Assembly: GCF_018139545.1 (NCBI RefSeq) | Contig: NZ_JAGSPJ010000008.1 | Span: forward strand, 124,001-188,000 | Length of the DNA stretch: 64,000 nucleotides | Direction: 5' to 3' | Source of the DNA: Affinundibacterium fentianense | GTDB taxonomy: Bacteria > Pseudomonadota > Gammaproteobacteria > Burkholderiales > Burkholderiaceae_D | Shown here: in pieces, positions 34,942 through 44,176 of the stretch | Layout of the letters: every line of letters begins with the position of its first letter | Position numbering within the stretch: position 1 is the first letter of the stretch | The notes under the pieces: model-generated | Databases searched by the model: none | The model's input: only the letters and a program-made list of their open reading frames with translations | What the model was told of the DNA's origin: nothing | Position numbers and translations under genes: made by a program

Positions 34942-35664
34942 ATGGACGCTCAAAATACACTTTTAATTGTTGATGATGATCGCGAAATTCGCAATCTTCT
35001 CGCCGACTATCTTGAAACACATGGCTATGCGACTTTAACCGCAAGCGATGGTAGCAATATGTGGTCTATGCTCGATAAGCAGCAGGTTGACCTTATTGTT
35101 TTGGACCTGAATCTGCCTGGCGATGATGGCTTAACGTTATGCCGCCAATTGCGCTCGAAATCTTCGACCCCTGTCATCATGCTTACTGCACGTGGAGAAC
35201 CGCTTGACCGAATATTAGGGTTAGAGATGGGGGCTGATGACTACTTGCCAAAACCGTTTGAACCTCGAGAATTATTGGCCCGTATTCGCAGCGTATTGCG
35301 GCGGACACAGGCTACCGGCGACTTGGCAGAATCGAATAAACCTCAAAAGCTCAAGTTTGGCGAATGGACTGTCGATTTAATCGCACGGCATTTGATCAGC
35401 CCAGACAACCGTATTATTGCGCTATCAGGTTCCGAATATCGCTTATTAAATATCTTTCTAGAGCAACCCAACACCGTACTAAATCGCGATCAATTGCTGA
35501 ATATGACACAAGGCCGGGATGCCGATCCATTTGATCGCTCCATTGATATTCAAATCAGTCGTTTGCGTCAAAAACTAGGAGAGGATGCACGTTCTCCTCA
35601 GATTATTAAAACTGTTCGGAACGGTGGCTATGTATTAACCGTCAACGTTCACTCAGAGTCTTAA
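34942..35664 (+). CDS. OmpR/PhoB-family response regulator
   Basis: 240 residues from the ATG at 34942; an in-frame TTG at 34924 is possible and neither has a clear ribosome binding site. The receiver has the acidic cluster in LLIVDDDRE, the phospho-acceptor in IVLDLNLPGDDG, Thr in MLTARG and Lys in LPKPFEP. The winged-helix DNA-binding domain follows (SGSEYRLLNIFLEQPN ... DPFDRSIDIQISRLRQKLG). It is followed after 9 nt by its kinase. The direct repeats upstream suggest control of itself and of the divergent Spy-like gene. Confidence 0.92.
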   Translation: MDAQNTLLIVDDDREIRNLLADYLETHGYATLTASDGSNMWSMLDKQQVDLIVLDLNLPGDDGLTLCRQLRSKSSTPVIMLTARGEPLDRILGLEMGADDYLPKPFEPRELLARIRSVLRRTQATGDLAESNKPQKLKFGEWTVDLIARHLISPDNRIIALSGSEYRLLNIFLEQPNTVLNRDQLLNMTQGRDADPFDRSIDIQISRLRQKLGEDARSPQIIKTVRNGGYVLTVNVHSES

Positions 35665-35673
35665 ATCACATCT

Positions 35674-37023
35674 ATGAAACGCTTTGATACGGTCTCAGTT
35701 CGCATTTTTTCTGTTCTACTTTTAGGAATTTTATGTTCTGCGGCCTTGACATGGTGGCTCGCTTTTGGTGAGCGGCAAACCAGTATTAGCAACGAACGCA
35801 ACTCGTATCGCACCGATCGTGCCAAGCACGCAGAACAGTTAATTCATGCAATTGACGCACTCCCTGCAGCCAACCGAGACGGCCTACTCAAAGCCATTCA
35901 CCGATTTGGCCTCAAAGTCGTTCCAGTACCAACGCAAGTTCCTGCGTATGAAGCCAGCACACCTTATGGCATCGCGCTATCTGAACGCCTAAGTAAATCC
36001 TTTAAGATCATTCCCCTTCCTCCTGCGCCAGAAAACTGCTTAATGCGACTGGACGACCGCGGACCTAGTGAAGCGTGCGAGGCTTTGATTTTTGTTTTAA
36101 GTGATGGATCAGGTTTACATCAAACTATTTTTCCTGCAAGACCTCCTTCGACTCCGATACAACCTGAGACATATTTCTATCTAGCGCTTTTTCTCGCATG
36201 CATTGCTGCGCTCGCACTATTTGTCTCACGCATGACGATACGCCCCCTTCAACATTTAGCGCAGGCGGCGACCGATCTTGGGCAGGACATTAATCGCCCA
36301 GCGCTAACGGAGGGCGGTCCAAAAGAAATTCGTCAAGCTGTGAGCGCTTTCAATTTTATGCAATTACGTATCCGCGACCATATTCAGCAACGCACCCAAA
36401 TGCTCGCAGCGATTACCCATGATTTACAAACTCCGCTAACCCGATTGCGCTTGCGCCTAGAAAAAGTCAACGATGTGGAATTACATGACAAGCTTGTGGG
36501 AGATCTATCCAATATGCAATTGATGGTCAAGGAGGGTTTAGATCTAGCCCGAAGCATGGATAGTAACGAAACGCTACAAGCCTTGGATATCGATTCTTTA
36601 ATTGACAGTCTTTGCAGTGACGCATGCGATGCTGGACACGAAGTTTCACTCGTTGACAAATCTGGCGCTACCGTCATGGCACGGCCACAAGCACTTCGTC
36701 GTTGCATCAATAATCTTTTGGATAACGCAATTAAATATGGGAATCGCGCGCAAATTCATCTTCTCCAAAGCAATGAATTGAAGCAAAAATGGCTTCACAT
36801 TTGCGTTCGCGATAATGGTCCTGGCATCCCAGCAGACCAGCAACATCGCGTGTTTGAACCATTCTTTAGAATTGAAAGCTCCCGCTCACGTGAAACTGGG
36901 GGAACGGGCTTGGGTTTAACGATTGCTCTGAATATCGCACGTCAACACAACGGAAAACTCAGCTTGACCAACCTCGACGACGGTGGCTTGGAAGTACGCT
37001 TAAGTCTTCCTATCAAGCGGTAA
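35674..37023 (+). CDS. EnvZ-type sensor histidine kinase
   Basis: 449 residues. TM1 (about 9-29), a periplasmic sensor of about 135 residues with two Cys (NCLMRLDDRGPSEACEAL), TM2 (about 165-185), HAMP, then the phospho-acceptor His in AAITHDLQTPLTRLRLR, the N box INNLLDNAIKYG, G1 DNGPGIPAD and G2 GGTGLGLTIA. A complete HisKA/HATPase kinase, expected to phosphorylate the adjacent regulator. The signal is unknown; a Spy-like inhibitor could act on the periplasmic domain. Confidence 0.92.
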   Translation: MKRFDTVSVRIFSVLLLGILCSAALTWWLAFGERQTSISNERNSYRTDRAKHAEQLIHAIDALPAANRDGLLKAIHRFGLKVVPVPTQVPAYEASTPYGIALSERLSKSFKIIPLPPAPENCLMRLDDRGPSEACEALIFVLSDGSGLHQTIFPARPPSTPIQPETYFYLALFLACIAALALFVSRMTIRPLQHLAQAATDLGQDINRPALTEGGPKEIRQAVSAFNFMQLRIRDHIQQRTQMLAAITHDLQTPLTRLRLRLEKVNDVELHDKLVGDLSNMQLMVKEGLDLARSMDSNETLQALDIDSLIDSLCSDACDAGHEVSLVDKSGATVMARPQALRRCINNLLDNAIKYGNRAQIHLLQSNELKQKWLHICVRDNGPGIPADQQHRVFEPFFRIESSRSRETGGTGLGLTIALNIARQHNGKLSLTNLDDGGLEVRLSLPIKR

Positions 37024-37104
37024 ATTAAGGGGCTGATCATCGCTCTCTGAACGCAACAACCAGGCTGGTACTAAAGTCTACCGTTAAGTGGTGATGAGAG
37101 ACCA

Positions 37105-37704
37105 TCAAATCCAACCAAGCCATCCTAAAATCGCGCCGGTACCGAGCAACCACAATAGATGTATTTGGGTGCGCCATACAATGATTGCTGTGCTCCCGCT
37201 GAGTACATAGACGGTCCATGGGTTTGTGCTACTGGCCGCGTCAGTCGCTTGTGTACTTGCCATAATCCAACCGGTGGCAATCAATAGGCCAATCACCAAC
37301 GGTGACATACCAAGTCGAAAGCTACGAACCCAAAGACTTTCTCGATTTCGATGGCTCCAATTTGCAAAACTAAATGTCAGCGTTGCACTCGGCAAAATAA
37401 TTCCAACCATCGCGATCACTACACCTAATAGTCCCATCCAAACACTGCCCGTATTGACACCGACTTGCCAGCCCATCAATGCTACAAACAAGACATTCGG
37501 TCCAGGAGCTGCTTGCGCCAGCGCGACGGAGGCATTAAATTGCACATCACTCATCCAATGCTGCTGATTAACAAGGTATCGATGCATATCCGGCAATGTG
37601 GAAACAGCTCCGCCCACGGAAAGCATAGAGAGCAACATAAAATGCAAGAACAATTGTCCCCAGTCTAACCATGTTAAGTTGGTGAATAGCACAATTGAGT
37701 TCAT
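37105..37704 (-). CDS. chromate transporter, C-terminal-type half (ChrA short chain)
   Basis: 199 residues from the ATG at 37704, which shares a base with the upstream TGA (TGATG). About five to six hydrophobic helices with the family motifs SVGGAVSTLPDMHRYLV and ALAQAAPGPNVLFVALMGW. In short-chain ChrA systems two such proteins of opposite topology make one transporter for chromate (or sulfate-like anions). Its partner is the gene immediately upstream. Confidence 0.9.
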   Translation of the reverse strand: MNSIVLFTNLTWLDWGQLFLHFMLLSMLSVGGAVSTLPDMHRYLVNQQHWMSDVQFNASVALAQAAPGPNVLFVALMGWQVGVNTGSVWMGLLGVVIAMVGIILPSATLTFSFANWSHRNRESLWVRSFRLGMSPLVIGLLIATGWIMASTQATDAASSTNPWTVYVLSGSTAIIVWRTQIHLLWLLGTGAILGWLGWI

Positions 37705-38297
37705 CACTGATCCTCTACCACTTGTTGCAACTGGCGATAGACAAAAAACATACTGATCCCACCGATAACGATCAATACATAAGCCAAAGGTAGACGGAAC
37801 AGGGCGATACAAATCCAAGTCAATACGCTCGCGACGACAGCAACGTAAATTCCCAGCGGATGCGTTTTCAGGGCTGGAATTAGACGCAAACCACTTGCGA
37901 TAATCATTCCAGCTGCAACCGCACTCATCCCGCGCAACGCTCCTGCGACCCCTGGATGGGTGGCAATTTTTCCATACAACAAGGCAAGCAGCAGAAGAAA
38001 CACAAGTGGAAAACACAGCATCCCTGCGAGGGCACTCAGCGCACCGGATAAGCCATAAAACCGATTACCGATGATCATCGCCAAGTTCACCACGTTCGGT
38101 CCAGGCATGACCTGCGCCACCGCCCATTCTTCGAGGAATTCGCTACTCGTCATCCACTTTTTTTTGTCGACTAACTCTCGCTGTACGATAGCAACAACGC
38201 CACCAAAGCCTTGCATCGCCAGGATCGTAAATGACCAAAATAGATCCCTACGCGATGTTGGTTGATTACGCGTCGCGCCTTGAGTGTTGGATGACAT
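37704..38297 (-). CDS. chromate transporter, N-terminal-type half (ChrA short chain)
   Basis: 197 residues with about six helices and the ChrA signatures MQGFGGVVAIVQRELV and EEWAVAQVMPGPNVVNLAMIIG. ATG after AGGAAACA. It forms the split ChrA pair with the downstream gene and starts 30 nt after the glycosyltransferase stop, so the three genes are likely one transcript. No chrB regulator is nearby. Confidence 0.9.
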   Translation of the reverse strand: MSSNTQGATRNQPTSRRDLFWSFTILAMQGFGGVVAIVQRELVDKKKWMTSSEFLEEWAVAQVMPGPNVVNLAMIIGNRFYGLSGALSALAGMLCFPLVFLLLLALLYGKIATHPGVAGALRGMSAVAAGMIIASGLRLIPALKTHPLGIYVAVVASVLTWICIALFRLPLAYVLIVIGGISMFFVYRQLQQVVEDQ

Positions 38298-38327
38298 GGC
38301 TGTGTTTCCTACAAAGTGTAAATCGAA

Positions 38328-39149
38328 CTAACTGAGACTGTTCGCACTACCCGCTTTATCGTACAAATCGCGCATAATTTTTAGACGCAATTTATGGAGA
38401 CCATCCGCTGGCTGCATCACATAGAAAGTGGTAAGTCGTCCAGTTTCTCCTGGGCTAGAGGCTCGTTTAATGGCATCGAAAATTCGACGGTCTGCTGACA
38501 TACCATCGGAATCACCCGACAAAGGAATGCACCAAAGTCCCAAAATCGGTGTGTACTCTAGCTTATCCAGCATCAGACTATTTGGATCGACCCATCCGCC
38601 AAATTTTTTCTCAAAAAATCCACGCCCCGGCCCAATCGATTCCCAGGTATCGGGGCAAATCGGAACTTGTGACTCTGGATGAACGAAGTAGCGTAAACTA
38701 AAAGCCCAAGCTTTCCCTTCTATTGCCTCCAATAGACTGCTCAAATGATTGTTCGACCACCAATTATCGTCGTCCAAATAAGCAACGTAACGTGCGTTTG
38801 CCAATAGACTTAAGCTGGCTCGCAAACTCCCCCCATCGCGCGCAAGATGCACGCCACCATGACGTACTGATGTCGAATAACCGGGATAAAATAAATTGAC
38901 AGTCACATTGGGTGGAATGCGTTTCAATACGTCAAAAAGCTCATCACAGTCACCTGCAATCGCATCGAGCCCGATAAGCAACTGAATACGGCCAACACCA
39001 ATTTGATTGAAAACGGATTGAACTGCTCGCCCCACACTAGCACGACCAATTGAAGGCATCACGACGGCAACTTGATAAGGGGACTGGGGATCTTGATTAG
39101 CGCCATACACGTACCATCCTGGCGCCAGCTGTGATTCTGATTTTCGCAT
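38328..39149 (-). CDS. GT2-like (GT-A fold) glycosyltransferase
   Basis: 273 residues. The N-terminal nucleotide-binding core starts VAVVMPSIGRASVGRAVQSV, with the acidic metal site in YVAYLDDDNWWSNNHL and a later WESIGPGRGFF segment. It has no membrane helix, so it is cytosolic or peripheral. It transfers a sugar from an NDP-sugar; the acceptor is unknown. It heads the chrA transcription unit, an unusual partnership. ATG after AGGAATT. Confidence 0.8.
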   Translation of the reverse strand: MRKSESQLAPGWYVYGANQDPQSPYQVAVVMPSIGRASVGRAVQSVFNQIGVGRIQLLIGLDAIAGDCDELFDVLKRIPPNVTVNLFYPGYSTSVRHGGVHLARDGGSLRASLSLLANARYVAYLDDDNWWSNNHLSSLLEAIEGKAWAFSLRYFVHPESQVPICPDTWESIGPGRGFFEKKFGGWVDPNSLMLDKLEYTPILGLWCIPLSGDSDGMSADRRIFDAIKRASSPGETGRLTTFYVMQPADGLHKLRLKIMRDLYDKAGSANSLS

Positions 39150-39378
39150 CGAATTCCTGATTGAAGACGGGCATGCACAATGATGCCCACAACCAAGATT
39201 TTAACGGAGTTCGCAAAGCTAAACTTGCGAAGCCCAACCAAATTGAGTACGAAATAAACAAACGGAAATGCATTGGGATTGAACGATGCAATAAATAATA
39301 ATCTTATTCACACCAATACACTGAGAGCCTACCAGAATTGAGAATCGAGAACGCTGAGCTTGCGCCTCAATGTTCTCC

Positions 39379-39864
39379 TCACGTACCTTTATGATGTTGG
39401 CGTATCCTTTCACGCCATTCACCTATTGCAGCCAACGCAGCTTGGAATTCGCGCTCGATCAGATCTGCTTCCAGTGTTGTAATCACTCTATCCATCATCG
39501 CAGCGGAGACAGCTTCAGCAGCATTCCCAACTTGGCTCATTACTCGACAAACAGTTTGTGACAAATCATCATCCGTAAATTCTTGAGGCTCTGGCACGAC
39601 AAATCCAGCCATGCCATGTCGAGCGAGCATGGCATGCAATGGCAATAGAGCATCTTTCACCCCGGCCTCATGGCATAGACTGATAATTTCTGAGGTTTCT
39701 TCAAACGAGGGATAGTGCGTTTCAATACCGGGGGCCAGCTTATTTCTCAAGACATTCACAGACATTTTCATACGCACCGCCAATGCATCCAAGCCGCCTG
39801 GATAAGCCCTTGCTACTTTGTATAATGCATCATGCTGATTCATATCGGAATAACGGCGCGTCAT
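39379..39864 (-). CDS. phage regulatory CII-family (Phage_CP76-like) protein
   Basis: 161 residues. The N-terminal helix-turn-helix-like region matches the phage CII family: DALYKVARAYPGGLDALAVRM and NVLRNKLAPGIETHYPSFEE, then LLPLHAMLARHGM. No phage structural, integrase or lysis genes lie around it, so it looks like a stand-alone, domesticated regulator. Start chosen at 39864 (GAAAGAA upstream); 39843 is an alternative. Confidence 0.75.
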   Translation of the reverse strand: MTRRYSDMNQHDALYKVARAYPGGLDALAVRMKMSVNVLRNKLAPGIETHYPSFEETSEIISLCHEAGVKDALLPLHAMLARHGMAGFVVPEPQEFTDDDLSQTVCRVMSQVGNAAEAVSAAMMDRVITTLEADLIEREFQAALAAIGEWRERIRQHHKGT

Positions 39865-39966
39865 AATCTTATTTCTTTCAAAAAATCCTGTTTAAACCTA
39901 CCCATTTTGTGAGTCACATTGTAACGAATTCATATAGAAACGACCATAGAATTCAACTATTCTCAC

Positions 39967-40875
39967 TTATAGCGCAATGCGCTGCGCCAACAAGCCCAAC
40001 CAACGATCACTTCCTTCGCCGTCGCTTACCACCAAAGCGAAATCAGTAATTGTCCTAGCAGCACGTTCCAATAGTTGGATATCTGCCTCATGTTGCCGAG
40101 CGACATGCGGATCTTCAAGAAACACGATGCGTCGAATTTTCTTTTCCAAAACCAGTTCCGCAATTTGCGCATCCCCCCCCATCGGACCTGACAGAAAAGG
40201 TTTGACCCAGTTCCGACCAGCCTCCTCACCTTTTATCTTCTGCGCCAGCTGATTTAACAATGACCCTGTCGTTCCAGTCGCATAGCGATGTGCAAACTGA
40301 TCAAGCAACCCAAAGTGTTTTTCTGCAATCTGCAACATATTATGTTTCAGTGCATCATGCGCGATTAAAGCAATGCTTTCCTTTCCCAGATCATAGGCTT
40401 CACTTTCCAAGGGTTGAATTAGGTTTCCACGAGAAACCGCCTCTAATTCGAGCCACTCGCAGGCTGCCGCCAAAGTGGCCAGAAATGGCTTACGGTGTAT
40501 GACACATTGGCGCTTTAGTGCCAATGCTTCAGGGAAAATCGAAGAGTGATCAACCGGATCGATCAAGTAAATAACCGCATCGACCGAATTATGTTCTTCC
40601 GAGTTAACAACATGTGCGACCAATTTCATCAAGCCACCATCGCGACCATAAGGAAAGCGAACATGTGGAGCGCAAATATGATCAAGTTGATGGGCGTAGA
40701 TGGCATCTAGAGTGCGGCCAACAACGACCCATTCAATATCCAATGCGTCTATCGACTGCGCAGCTCGTTGAAATAATTGCACAAGGGCTGAATCAGGTGC
40801 ATCCTGATGGGCACGATTCGCAATCAAACCAATACGCAGCCGCTGTTTTTGAGCAGGATTTGAAGACATGTTCAT
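39967..40875 (-). CDS. tandem-domain methylglyoxal synthase-like protein
   Basis: 302 residues, twice the size of MgsA. Domain 2 (about 165-300) keeps the whole MgsA active-site set: IAHD (H173, D174), the phosphate loop YATGTTG (199-204), SGPMGGD (D235) and DPHVARQHEAD (D255, H262, D265). MgsA converts dihydroxyacetone phosphate to methylglyoxal and phosphate. Domain 1 (about 13-145) has the same fold order (RIGLIAN, RFPYGRDGG, YLIDPVDH) but has lost most catalytic residues. A regulatory or dimer-mimicking role for domain 1 is inferred. Confidence 0.8.
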   Translation of the reverse strand: MNMSSNPAQKQRLRIGLIANRAHQDAPDSALVQLFQRAAQSIDALDIEWVVVGRTLDAIYAHQLDHICAPHVRFPYGRDGGLMKLVAHVVNSEEHNSVDAVIYLIDPVDHSSIFPEALALKRQCVIHRKPFLATLAAACEWLELEAVSRGNLIQPLESEAYDLGKESIALIAHDALKHNMLQIAEKHFGLLDQFAHRYATGTTGSLLNQLAQKIKGEEAGRNWVKPFLSGPMGGDAQIAELVLEKKIRRIVFLEDPHVARQHEADIQLLERAARTITDFALVVSDGEGSDRWLGLLAQRIAL

Positions 40876-40926
40876 AGAAATATTGGTTGGAAATAAGATG
40901 TTGAAAGAAGTTGCTGTAGTGCGTCG

Positions 40927-42246
40927 TTAAAAACGTTCCGCACTTTCTCGATTGAACGCTTCGCACCAGCTCGGGAGCGCATCTCCCAGCATAGGCTGCG
41001 CAAAATAGTATCCTTGAATTTCGTCACAGCCCATCAGCCGCAGAGCGTTCAAGGTATTTTCTTGCTCGACACCTTCCGCAACCACAGACAAGCCAAAATT
41101 ATGCGCTAAACCAATAATGCTTTGCACGATTTGCTTGTCTTGCTGTGAGCTGATCATTCCTTGTACAAATACGCGGTCAATTTTCAATTCATCAATCGGA
41201 AAACGTCGCAAATAGGCAAGTGAGGAATAACCTGTCCCAAAATCATCAATCGACAAGCGAAAGCCTAAGTTCTTTAATTCAAAAAGTAAGGCTGTCGTAT
41301 GTTCGATGTCATGAATAAAGGCACTCTCAGTGACCTCTAAGCCAACCGCACTAGCAGGCAAATTCCATACTTTCAGCGAGCGCTCCAATACTTTTGGCAA
41401 CTGTTCGAAAGCGAGCAAACGCGCTGACAGGTTAATCCAAACAACAACTTGCAAACCCAAGGACTGCCATTCTGCCGCCTGTTGTAAGACCTTGTTCACG
41501 ACTTGCATAGTCAATTGTTCGATCAGGCCATATTGCTCAGCCGTGTCGATCAGCAGATTTGTTGCAACGGACTGCGCATGATTCGTGGGCCAACGCACCA
41601 AGGCCTCGACCGACTTGATTGACTTGGAACGCAAATCGACTTTGGGCTGATATCGCATTTCTAATGCGTTCTCATCCAATACTTGTTGAATCGCACGAGG
41701 CAGGTCGTCTGGACTTGTTCTCTGGTCTCGGCGTATCGACGCAAGTTCAAAACGGGTGTTGTTTAGTTGCGCATTCTTGTGGGCTTGATCAGCAATACGC
41801 ATGAGGTCTTGCGCATTCTGCGCATGCAAAGTAGCACAGGCAATGCCTATTTCCGGCTGAAAAAATACAGTGTGGGATTCAATCTTCAATGGCGTACTTA
41901 ACGCTGAAAGCAATCGATGACATGCTAGTACAGCGAGCGCCTCGGAGCTCAACTGCGGCAGAATAAACCAACATTCATTTTCACTCGCGAAAACGAATCG
42001 ATCTTTTGCCCGTAAGCTCGCCTTCAGACTATCGTAAAAATGTGCACGAACTATGCCTGAATACTGTGAAGACAGTAATGCCTGCAGTCGGTCACTTCGC
42101 TGTAAGGACATGATCAATACCGCAACAAGATGATGCTCATCAGCGATTTGAATCTCAGCTTCAAGCATCGCCATGAACTCTTCCAAGCTCTGCAGTAATT
42201 GCGATTGGGGAGCAATTGCTGTCTGGGTATTTCCTGTAATTGCCAT
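40927..42246 (-). CDS. EAL-domain c-di-GMP phosphodiesterase with degenerate GGDEF
   Basis: 439 residues from the ATG at 42246 (GAAGGAAA upstream). The N-terminal third is a GGDEF-like fold whose signature is replaced (FASENECWFIL), so no cyclase activity is expected. The EAL domain is complete: VEALVRW, WINLSARL, LEVTES, IDDFGTGYSSL, LKIDR, AEGVE and QGYYF. It hydrolyses c-di-GMP to pGpG. There is no membrane segment. It lies 70 nt downstream of the HD-GYP gene, giving two types of phosphodiesterase together. Confidence 0.92.
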   Translation of the reverse strand: MAITGNTQTAIAPQSQLLQSLEEFMAMLEAEIQIADEHHLVAVLIMSLQRSDRLQALLSSQYSGIVRAHFYDSLKASLRAKDRFVFASENECWFILPQLSSEALAVLACHRLLSALSTPLKIESHTVFFQPEIGIACATLHAQNAQDLMRIADQAHKNAQLNNTRFELASIRRDQRTSPDDLPRAIQQVLDENALEMRYQPKVDLRSKSIKSVEALVRWPTNHAQSVATNLLIDTAEQYGLIEQLTMQVVNKVLQQAAEWQSLGLQVVVWINLSARLLAFEQLPKVLERSLKVWNLPASAVGLEVTESAFIHDIEHTTALLFELKNLGFRLSIDDFGTGYSSLAYLRRFPIDELKIDRVFVQGMISSQQDKQIVQSIIGLAHNFGLSVVAEGVEQENTLNALRLMGCDEIQGYYFAQPMLGDALPSWCEAFNRESAERF

Positions 42247-42316
42247 CAATTGCGTTTCCTTCGTTTTTAACTCAAGCAGTGTTGCACTTCGCAACAAATT
42301 CACGCGTCACGTGATT

Positions 42317-44020
42317 TTACGCACGATAAAAATCATGACATATCAAGCCATATGCACCATCGGGCAATCCTCTAAGGATGCTAATACGCTCGGCATCTTC
42401 GACTAAATCCTGGCGCATCAAGTCGAACATCATGGGTTTTTCTAAAAGATTTTTGTCAGCTTTCGTCAATATTAAAACCTTCGGATCGAGACGCCGGACT
42501 TTGTTATGCTCCAGTACAATCGCAACCTCGCCCGTCGTTAGTTGAATCAAACTACCCACTGGAAAAATTCCAATCGCTTGCACAAATTCTTCGACTAATG
42601 GTGCATGCAATTGCCCTTCGGCCATCCTAAACAACTCTTTCATTGCATCAAAAGAAGAACGTGTCTCACCATATGGTCGTGCGGAAGTCATCGCAGCAAA
42701 ACTATCCGCAATTGCCGCCATTCGTCCAAAAATACTAATCTCCGCACCCGCTAAGCCACGTGGATAACCACTGCCATCCATTCGTTCGTGATGCTGATTA
42801 ATTCCAAGTTTGACATTAGGGCTAAGCGGTTCTTGTGCTTCGAGCAAGTTGATACTAGCATCCACATGTTTCTGAATAATAGACGCTTCGGCGGGGGATA
42901 GTCGACTAGGTTTGGCGAGCAAACCCTCTGGCATCTCAAGTTTTCCAATATCTAACAAAAGGCCGATAAAACCCAACTCAACCAATTGCTCTTTAGAAAA
43001 TCCAATATGGCGTCCAAGTGTCAGCATATACACCGATACTTTCAATGCATGCGACACCACCATCATGTTTTCTGAACGCATTCTTAACAGCCACATCATC
43101 GCAGATGGATTAGAAATCACACTATCGGTCAATAGCTGAACCGTCGGTAATACTTCCTTCAACTCTAACGATTGCATGTTTCTTAAATCTTGATGCAACT
43201 TATCGATCAGCGCACCGGCTCTTTCGACTACTTCACGCGCCCGAACCAATTCATCACGCATACTTCGCTGATCGTGGTAGTGAACTAAGTGGAGCTCTTC
43301 AGGGATGTACTCTGGTCGACGCGAACGAAGTTTATTCTGCTTGCGCCGGCTCCAAAGTGAGTGATGCGCGTGTCGCCCATCTTCACTCCACTTAAGCCAA
43401 CGAGCCCACCAACTTAAATCAGCAAGGCTCGCATCGCGAGGCTCCATACCTTGCATCATTGCAGCGAACCGCCTAGTGACACCAATTTGCGTCTTACTGA
43501 TGACCTGTACTGGCGTGTCAATCGTTTGCTCGAATGATTCTTGCTCAAAACGACCTAATTCACTATGCGCGTGAGCAATCACCTTACTTCTATGCTGGTG
43601 AACTGTTTTTTTGGGGTGATGTCGTAAGCGACGCGCTGCCGCATAATCAGTTTTGATGAATTTTTTATGCAACCACCCAACCACACGTTCAAGATTCGAT
43701 TGTTGTTCTGCATCTTTTGGAGCACGATCCAATGATTTTCGGGAATTCGTGGCACCATGCGAAACTGGCGGCGACTCATATAAAAGATCGACTGGTAAAT
43801 GGACCAATGCATGCTCGTTGCTTCGTCGAGGATCAATCACCAATTCTTTTACTAAGCCTTGCAAAGTCGTCAAATCCAGCGCCTCATTGAGCAAAAAGCC
43901 TTGCAGCATGAACGGTGTCTGTACCCACGGCCTATCTAATTCAATGATGAACATTCCTAAACGCAAATCATCAATTCGAATACGTAGTGCTTCACATAAT
44001 TGATGCGTTTTATAAGCCAC
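42317..44020 (-). CDS. HD-GYP phosphodiesterase-like protein with DUF3391
   Basis: 567 residues from a GTG start without a clear ribosome binding site. N-terminal DUF3391 (IRIDDLRLGMFIIELDRPWVQTPF), a basic His/Arg-rich middle, then an HD-GYP domain with HHERMDGSGYPRG (GYP 418-420). The metal-binding HD pair is LD here (Leu356-Asp357 in GLLLDIGK), so activity may be altered. Family members degrade c-di-GMP to GMP. First gene of a unit with the EAL gene. Confidence 0.88.
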   Translation of the reverse strand: MAYKTHQLCEALRIRIDDLRLGMFIIELDRPWVQTPFMLQGFLLNEALDLTTLQGLVKELVIDPRRSNEHALVHLPVDLLYESPPVSHGATNSRKSLDRAPKDAEQQSNLERVVGWLHKKFIKTDYAAARRLRHHPKKTVHQHRSKVIAHAHSELGRFEQESFEQTIDTPVQVISKTQIGVTRRFAAMMQGMEPRDASLADLSWWARWLKWSEDGRHAHHSLWSRRKQNKLRSRRPEYIPEELHLVHYHDQRSMRDELVRAREVVERAGALIDKLHQDLRNMQSLELKEVLPTVQLLTDSVISNPSAMMWLLRMRSENMMVVSHALKVSVYMLTLGRHIGFSKEQLVELGFIGLLLDIGKLEMPEGLLAKPSRLSPAEASIIQKHVDASINLLEAQEPLSPNVKLGINQHHERMDGSGYPRGLAGAEISIFGRMAAIADSFAAMTSARPYGETRSSFDAMKELFRMAEGQLHAPLVEEFVQAIGIFPVGSLIQLTTGEVAIVLEHNKVRRLDPKVLILTKADKNLLEKPMMFDLMRQDLVEDAERISILRGLPDGAYGLICHDFYRA

Positions 44021-44130
44021 AGCGGTTCACTTTTTGAAATAGAATGCAACTTCCGCGTCTGCGGTTGCTATAGTTTTAGATATACAGCTTATCATAACGA
44101 CTTTCTCGACAACAGCGGTGAATGGACGAA

Positions 44131-44158
44131 AAAAAAACCCGCATTTTGCGGGTTTTTT
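44131..44158 (-). terminator. terminator of the CocE-type hydrolase gene
   Basis: AAAACCCGCATTTTGCGGGTTTT with an A-run before and a T-run after, 18 nt beyond the stop on the minus strand. Confidence 0.85.
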
Positions 44159-44176
44159 CCTACACAATCCGTGACT

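Noticed and set aside
37105..38016. 303-codon version of the second chromate transporter
   Set aside because: The first 104 codons are Cys/Arg-rich and overlap the upstream chrA gene in another frame; the true start is the coupled ATG at 37704.
39379..39864. Prophage at the CII-like gene
   Set aside because: No integrase, structural, replication or lysis gene and no attachment repeats are visible on either side.
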